NCBI RefSeq assembly: GCF_000238795.1
Contig: NZ_AFNK01000079.1
Location: forward strand, 1 to 64,000
Length of the DNA: 64,000 bases
Source of the DNA: Haemophilus sputorum CCUG 13788
GTDB taxonomy: Bacteria; Pseudomonadota; Gammaproteobacteria; Enterobacterales; Pasteurellaceae
Direction: 5' to 3'
Shown: positions 60,687 to 64,000 of the stretch, one piece after another
Layout of the letters: the number at the start of each line of letters is the position of its first letter
How positions within the stretch are numbered: the stretch's first letter is position 1
The notes under the pieces: generated by a model
The model's database searches: none
Seen by the model: only the letters and a program-made list of their open reading frames with translations
Told to the model about the DNA's origin: nothing
Translations under genes and position numbers: made by a program

Positions 60687-61724
60687 ATGAAATTAAAATC
60701 GCTTTTATTTCTTGCAATCGGTTCACTTTTTTTGACCGCTTGCGAAAAAGTGCCTGAGCAAATGGCTTTTTCAGGCAAAACAATGGGAACGACCTATACA
60801 GTTAAATATATTGATAATGGTAAAGTAAATTTACCTAAGATTGAGGATGTGCAACAGCAAGTTGATGCCGTTTTAAAAGAAGTGAACAATCAAATGTCCA
60901 CTTATCAAAAAGATTCAGAAATCAGTCGTTTTAACCAAAGCCAAGAAGTCAATGTACCTTTTACTGTTTCTGCTGATTTTGCTAAAGTCACCCAAGAAGC
61001 GATTCGTTTAAATCGAGTTACCGAGGGTGCATTAGATGTTACCGTTGGAAAATTAGTTAACCTCTGGGGGTTTGGGCCCGATAAACGCTTAAATAAAGCC
61101 CCAAGTGCAGAACAGATTGCCCAATTTTCGCCTAGTGTGGGGATTGATAAATTAAGTGTCAATACGGAAAGTGGATTTAGTCTAACTAAAAAAGCCCCTG
61201 CACTTTATTTAGATTTATCTTCTATTGCCAAAGGCTTCGGTGTTGATAAAGTGGCAGAACAATTAGAGCAATTTGGTGTAGAAAATTACTTAGTTGAGAT
61301 TGGTGGGGAATTACGCGGTAAGGGTAAAAATGCGCAAGGCAACGATTGGCGTATTGCCATCGAGCAGCCTGCATTAGTGCAAGGTGAAAAGGCTCAAATT
61401 GTGGTGCCACTACATAATTTAGGTATGGCAACTTCTGGTGATTATCGTAACTATTTTGAAGATGAGCAAGGAAATCGTCTTTCGCATATCATTGATCCGA
61501 AAGCATTACGTCCGGTCAAGCATAATTTAGCCTCAATTACAGTACTTGCGCCAACGTCAATGACTGCAGATGGCTTATCAACAGGCTTATTTGTATTAGG
61601 CGAAGATAAAGCTTTAGAAGTGGCTGAGCGTGAGCATTTAGCTGTCTTTTTGATTATTAAACGTGGTTCGTCATTTGAAACCAAAATGTCGAGCGAATTT
61701 GAGAAAATTATTAACCAAAAATAA
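60687..61724 (+). CDS. apbE: FAD:protein FMN transferase ApbE
   Basis: A 345-residue lipoprotein (lipobox LTAC, Cys19) that attaches FMN to Thr of NqrB and NqrC using FAD. Family motifs GKTMGTTYTVKY, LDLSSIAKGFGVD, EIGGELRGKGKN and the metal-binding TADGLSTGLFVLG are visible. AGAGGAT precedes the ATG. The location after nqrF is the usual one. An uptake-like GACCGCTTG lies inside the signal peptide codons. Confidence 0.95.
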   Translation: MKLKSLLFLAIGSLFLTACEKVPEQMAFSGKTMGTTYTVKYIDNGKVNLPKIEDVQQQVDAVLKEVNNQMSTYQKDSEISRFNQSQEVNVPFTVSADFAKVTQEAIRLNRVTEGALDVTVGKLVNLWGFGPDKRLNKAPSAEQIAQFSPSVGIDKLSVNTESGFSLTKKAPALYLDLSSIAKGFGVDKVAEQLEQFGVENYLVEIGGELRGKGKNAQGNDWRIAIEQPALVQGEKAQIVVPLHNLGMATSGDYRNYFEDEQGNRLSHIIDPKALRPVKHNLASITVLAPTSMTADGLSTGLFVLGEDKALEVAEREHLAVFLIIKRGSSFETKMSSEFEKIINQK

Positions 61725-61736
61725 TTGGAGTGAATA

Positions 61737-61985
61737 ATGGAAACTTTATTACTTACATTCGGCTTTTTTATTGCCGTTGTCTTTGCAATGTCAATTGGCT
61801 TTTTAATTAAAGGTAATGCCTTAAAAGGGAGTTGTGGCGGCATCTCTGCGTTAGGTATGAAAAAAATGTGTGACTGTGAAGAGCCATGCGATAACCTCAA
61901 ATCAAAAATTGCAGATGGCACAGCAGATCCAGAAGAAGTTGCTCGCTTTGCAAAAGAAGAGCCTAAATTTTACGAAGTAAAATAA
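61737..61985 (+). CDS. nqrM: Na+-NQR maturation protein NqrM
   Basis: An 82-residue protein with one N-terminal membrane helix and four conserved cysteines (GSCGG, KMCDCEEPC), the pattern of NqrM (DUF539), thought to supply iron for the NqrD/NqrE site. It follows apbE by 12 bases with TTGGAG as ribosome site, so the two maturation factors are cotranscribed. Confidence 0.92.
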   Translation: METLLLTFGFFIAVVFAMSIGFLIKGNALKGSCGGISALGMKKMCDCEEPCDNLKSKIADGTADPEEVARFAKEEPKFYEVK

Positions 61986-61998
61986 ATTTATCTATGGC

Positions 61999-62043
61999 AA
62001 GCGGTAATATTTGTGTGATGTTTTGCAAATTTTGCCGCTTTAT
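61999..62043. terminator. Uptake-sequence-pair after nqrM
   Basis: CAAGCGGTAATATTTG faces CAAATTTTGCCGCTT with a T-rich tail, between nqrM and mnmA. Confidence 0.55.
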
Positions 62044-62110
62044 TTCTTTGTGATAGTTTTCTATCAAATCACCAAATGTGCTTCGCCTTAACCGAAGTTA
62101 CGGGAGACTT

Positions 62111-63265
62111 ATGTTAATTTCAAACACTTATAACCAACACTTTCCAACACTTTCCCCTGAACAACTTGCTGAGAATGCTAAGAAAAAAGTCATTATCGGC
62201 ATGTCTGGTGGGGTTGATTCTTCAGTTTCTGCGTTTATTTTGCAACAACAAGGCTATCAGGTTGAAGGCTTGTTTATGAAAAACTGGGAAGAGGATGATG
62301 ACACCGATTATTGTACTGCTGCAGCTGATTTAGCTGATGCACAAGCGGTGGCTGATAAACTTGGAATGAAACTGCATAAAATCAACTTTGCCGCAGAGTA
62401 TTGGGATAATGTTTTTGAACATTTCTTAAATGAATATAAAGCAGGGCGCACGCCAAACCCAGATATTCTTTGTAACAAAGAAATTAAGTTTAAAGCGTTT
62501 TTAGAATACGCCGCAGAAGATTTAGGTGCGGATTATATTGCCACAGGGCACTATGTTCGTCGCGCAGGCAGTGATGATAATGCACAATTGTTGCGTGGGC
62601 TAGACGAGAATAAAGATCAAAGTTATTTTTTACATGCGATTACTAAAAAACAAGTTGGGCAGAGTCTATTTCCAGTAGGCGAAATTGAAAAACCGATTGT
62701 ACGTGCCATTGCTGAAGATTTAGGGTTAGCGACAGCCAAGAAAAAAGATTCCACAGGCATTTGTTTTATTGGGGAGCGTAAGTTTAAAGATTTCTTAGCA
62801 CGTTATTTACCTGCACAGCCAGGGGAGATTCGAACGGTTGATGGCAAGTTAGTTGGGCGTCATGATGGCTTAATGTATCACACGCTTGGGCAACGCAAGG
62901 GATTAGGAATTGGTGGCGTAAAAGGCTTAAGCGAAGATCCGTTCTATGTGGTAGAGAAAGACCTCATCAATAATGTGTTAGTAGTTGCTCAGGGGCATGA
63001 TAATTCTGCGTTGCTTTCAAGCGGGCTTATTGCTTCACAATTAAATTGGATTAGTGGTGAACCTCTGCGTGAAGCACTTCGTTGTACAGTGAAAACCCGT
63101 TATCGTCAAACGGATATTGCTTGTGAAGTTTTCCCAATAGATGAAAATACGGTAAAAGTGATTTTTGATGAGCCACAAATTGCGGTCACACCAGGACAAT
63201 CAGCGGTGTTCTATCAAGGTGAAGTATGCCTTGGTGGCGGTGTGATTGAAGAGCAATTAAAGTAA
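62111..63265 (+). CDS. mnmA: tRNA 2-thiouridylase MnmA
   Basis: Thiolates the wobble uridine (s2U34) of tRNA-Lys, -Glu and -Gln. The PP-loop [14 protein letters not shown] is near residue 25, and the two catalytic cysteines lie in DYCTAAADL and [12 protein letters not shown] use ATG 62111, preceded by GGGAG, giving 384 residues; the upstream in-frame ATG at 62078 lacks support. It lies downstream of the nqr group. Confidence 0.95.
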   Translation: MLISNTYNQHFPTLSPEQLAENAKKKVIIGMSGGVDSSVSAFILQQQGYQVEGLFMKNWEEDDDTDYCTAAADLADAQAVADKLGMKLHKINFAAEYWDNVFEHFLNEYKAGRTPNPDILCNKEIKFKAFLEYAAEDLGADYIATGHYVRRAGSDDNAQLLRGLDENKDQSYFLHAITKKQVGQSLFPVGEIEKPIVRAIAEDLGLATAKKKDSTGICFIGERKFKDFLARYLPAQPGEIRTVDGKLVGRHDGLMYHTLGQRKGLGIGGVKGLSEDPFYVVEKDLINNVLVVAQGHDNSALLSSGLIASQLNWISGEPLREALRCTVKTRYRQTDIACEVFPIDENTVKVIFDEPQIAVTPGQSAVFYQGEVCLGGGVIEEQLK

Positions 63266-63287
63266 GCGGTCATTTTCAGGAGAAAAA

Positions 63288-63854
63288 ATGCAAATTTTAG
63301 AATTATTACATCACCGTCGTTCAAGTAAACAATTTGGCGAGATTGCTCCAAACCAAGCGCAATTAGAAAATATGATTAAAGCGGCTTTACGAGCCCCTGA
63401 TCATGGCAGACTTAAGCCCTATCATTTTGTTGTATTGCAAAAATCGGCTATGCCAACATTAAAGGCTTGCTTAGAAGCAGCAGCAGTTGAATTTGATATG
63501 GATGAAAAAAATGCAGCTAAAGCGGATAAACTAGCCAACCAAGCGCCAATGGTGATTGGTGTGATCGCCAAAATTGATCATGAATCACCGAAAATTCCTG
63601 CATGGGAGCAAATGCTTACTACTGGCTGTGCCGCTTATGCAATGCAATTAGCAGCAAATGCGCAAGGGTTTGAAACCGTTTGGATTAGCAAAAAATGGGT
63701 TGAAGGGACTCAATTACGTGCGCTATTTAATTGCGAAGAAGGCGATAAAGTTGTGGGCTTATTATTAGTAGGTTCACCTAAAGATCCAGAATCTGGTATT
63801 TCGCTTGCGCGTCAGCCAGAAGAAATTGATGGTTTCTTTGACGTGATTAAGTAG
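63288..63854 (+). CDS. Nitroreductase family protein, YdjA-like
   Basis: A 188-residue FMN-dependent nitroreductase-fold protein with RRSSKQFGE and APDHGRLKPYHFVVLQ at the N-terminus and TTGCAAYAMQLAANAQGFETVW in the middle. Length and motifs match the compact YdjA type. Physiological substrate unknown. CAGGAGA precedes the ATG, and an uptake-like AAGCGGTCA lies in the short spacer after mnmA. Confidence 0.85.
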   Translation: MQILELLHHRRSSKQFGEIAPNQAQLENMIKAALRAPDHGRLKPYHFVVLQKSAMPTLKACLEAAAVEFDMDEKNAAKADKLANQAPMVIGVIAKIDHESPKIPAWEQMLTTGCAAYAMQLAANAQGFETVWISKKWVEGTQLRALFNCEEGDKVVGLLLVGSPKDPESGISLARQPEEIDGFFDVIK

Positions 63855-63861
63855 TGAAGTG

Positions 63862-64000
63862 ATGCCAACTATCTTAATTACTGGCTGCTCATCTGGCATT
63901 GGCTATGCAACAGCACTTTATTTACGGCAGCAAGGTTGGCGAGTGATTGCTAGCTGCCGAAAAACTGAAGATGTTATGCGCTTGCAACAAGAAGGATTTG
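63862..64000 (+). CDS. Short-chain dehydrogenase/reductase, 5' part only
   Basis: The last 139 bases encode MPTILITGCSSGIGYATALY and then LRQQGWRVIASCRKTEDVMRL, the N-terminal Rossmann motif (TGxxxGIG) of a classical short-chain dehydrogenase. It starts 7 bases after the nitroreductase stop, so the two are probably cotranscribed, and is cut by the window edge. The rest, including the catalytic Tyr, is not visible. Confidence 0.8.
   Translation, partial: MPTILITGCSSGIGYATALYLRQQGWRVIASCRKTEDVMRLQQEGF

Overview
The window is chromosomal DNA of a Pasteurellaceae bacterium and most probably a Haemophilus. It is AT-rich. Nearly every housekeeping protein (CTP synthase, Pgk, class II aldolase, NqrA-F, NrfA-D, ArgR, ThrAB, a short ArcB) looks like its Haemophilus counterpart, and local groupings such as nqrABCDEF-apbE-nqrM-mnmA, yfeABCD and yfcH-argR recall H. 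influenzae. The dispersed uptake-like word is AAGCGGT(C), often as facing pairs that make terminator stems, and I saw no copy of the H. influenzae 9-mer AAGTGCGGT. This points away from H. influenzae itself; an H. parainfluenzae-like species is a guess that I cannot prove here. I found no rRNA, tRNA, CRISPR array or prophage.

Layout. 0-11 kb: pyrG, a small membrane protein, RNase I, SprT, NADH dehydrogenase II, a DASS-type anion transporter, pgk and fba separated by a 119-bp palindromic repeat element, an isolated sapF-like ATPase, and an AzlCD exporter. 11-20 kb: a TbpB-like (probably Slam-dependent) surface lipoprotein, the yfeABCD metal importer behind a Fur-like palindrome, YqhA, glutathione reductase, a low-complexity lipoprotein, PlsY and FolB. 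20-35 kb: ArcB, a chalcone-isomerase-like exported protein, a YdcH-like protein, the thrAB operon with an unlisted leader peptide and attenuator, sodA, the dppABCDF operon, CysB and an exported protein.

35-43 kb is the most accessory part. It holds a dead IS3-family element with both ends and a 3-bp target duplication, an ElyC-like protein, and a six-gene surface-glycan operon (pyruvyltransferase, Wzx, GT25, Wzy-like, two GT2). 43-47 kb: nrfABCD formate-dependent nitrite reductase behind an FNR-like site. 47-54 kb: argH, yfcH, argR, a DUF3761-like lipoprotein, a compact class I ribonucleotide reductase (nrdB-nrdA) preceded by a large inverted repeat matching tandem NrdR boxes, a small lipoprotein and nfuA. 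54-64 kb: nqrABCDEF, apbE and nqrM (Na+-NQR with its flavin transferase and maturation factor), mnmA, a nitroreductase, and the start of a short-chain dehydrogenase cut by the window edge.

Functionally the window is rich in respiration and redox genes (Ndh, NQR, Nrf, ArcB, SodA, Gor, NfuA), nutrient and metal import (Dpp, Yfe, DASS) and surface biology. The items most worth a second look are the compact RNR with its putative NrdR operator, the thr leader, the pgk-fba palindromic element, the glycan operon and the uptake-sequence type.
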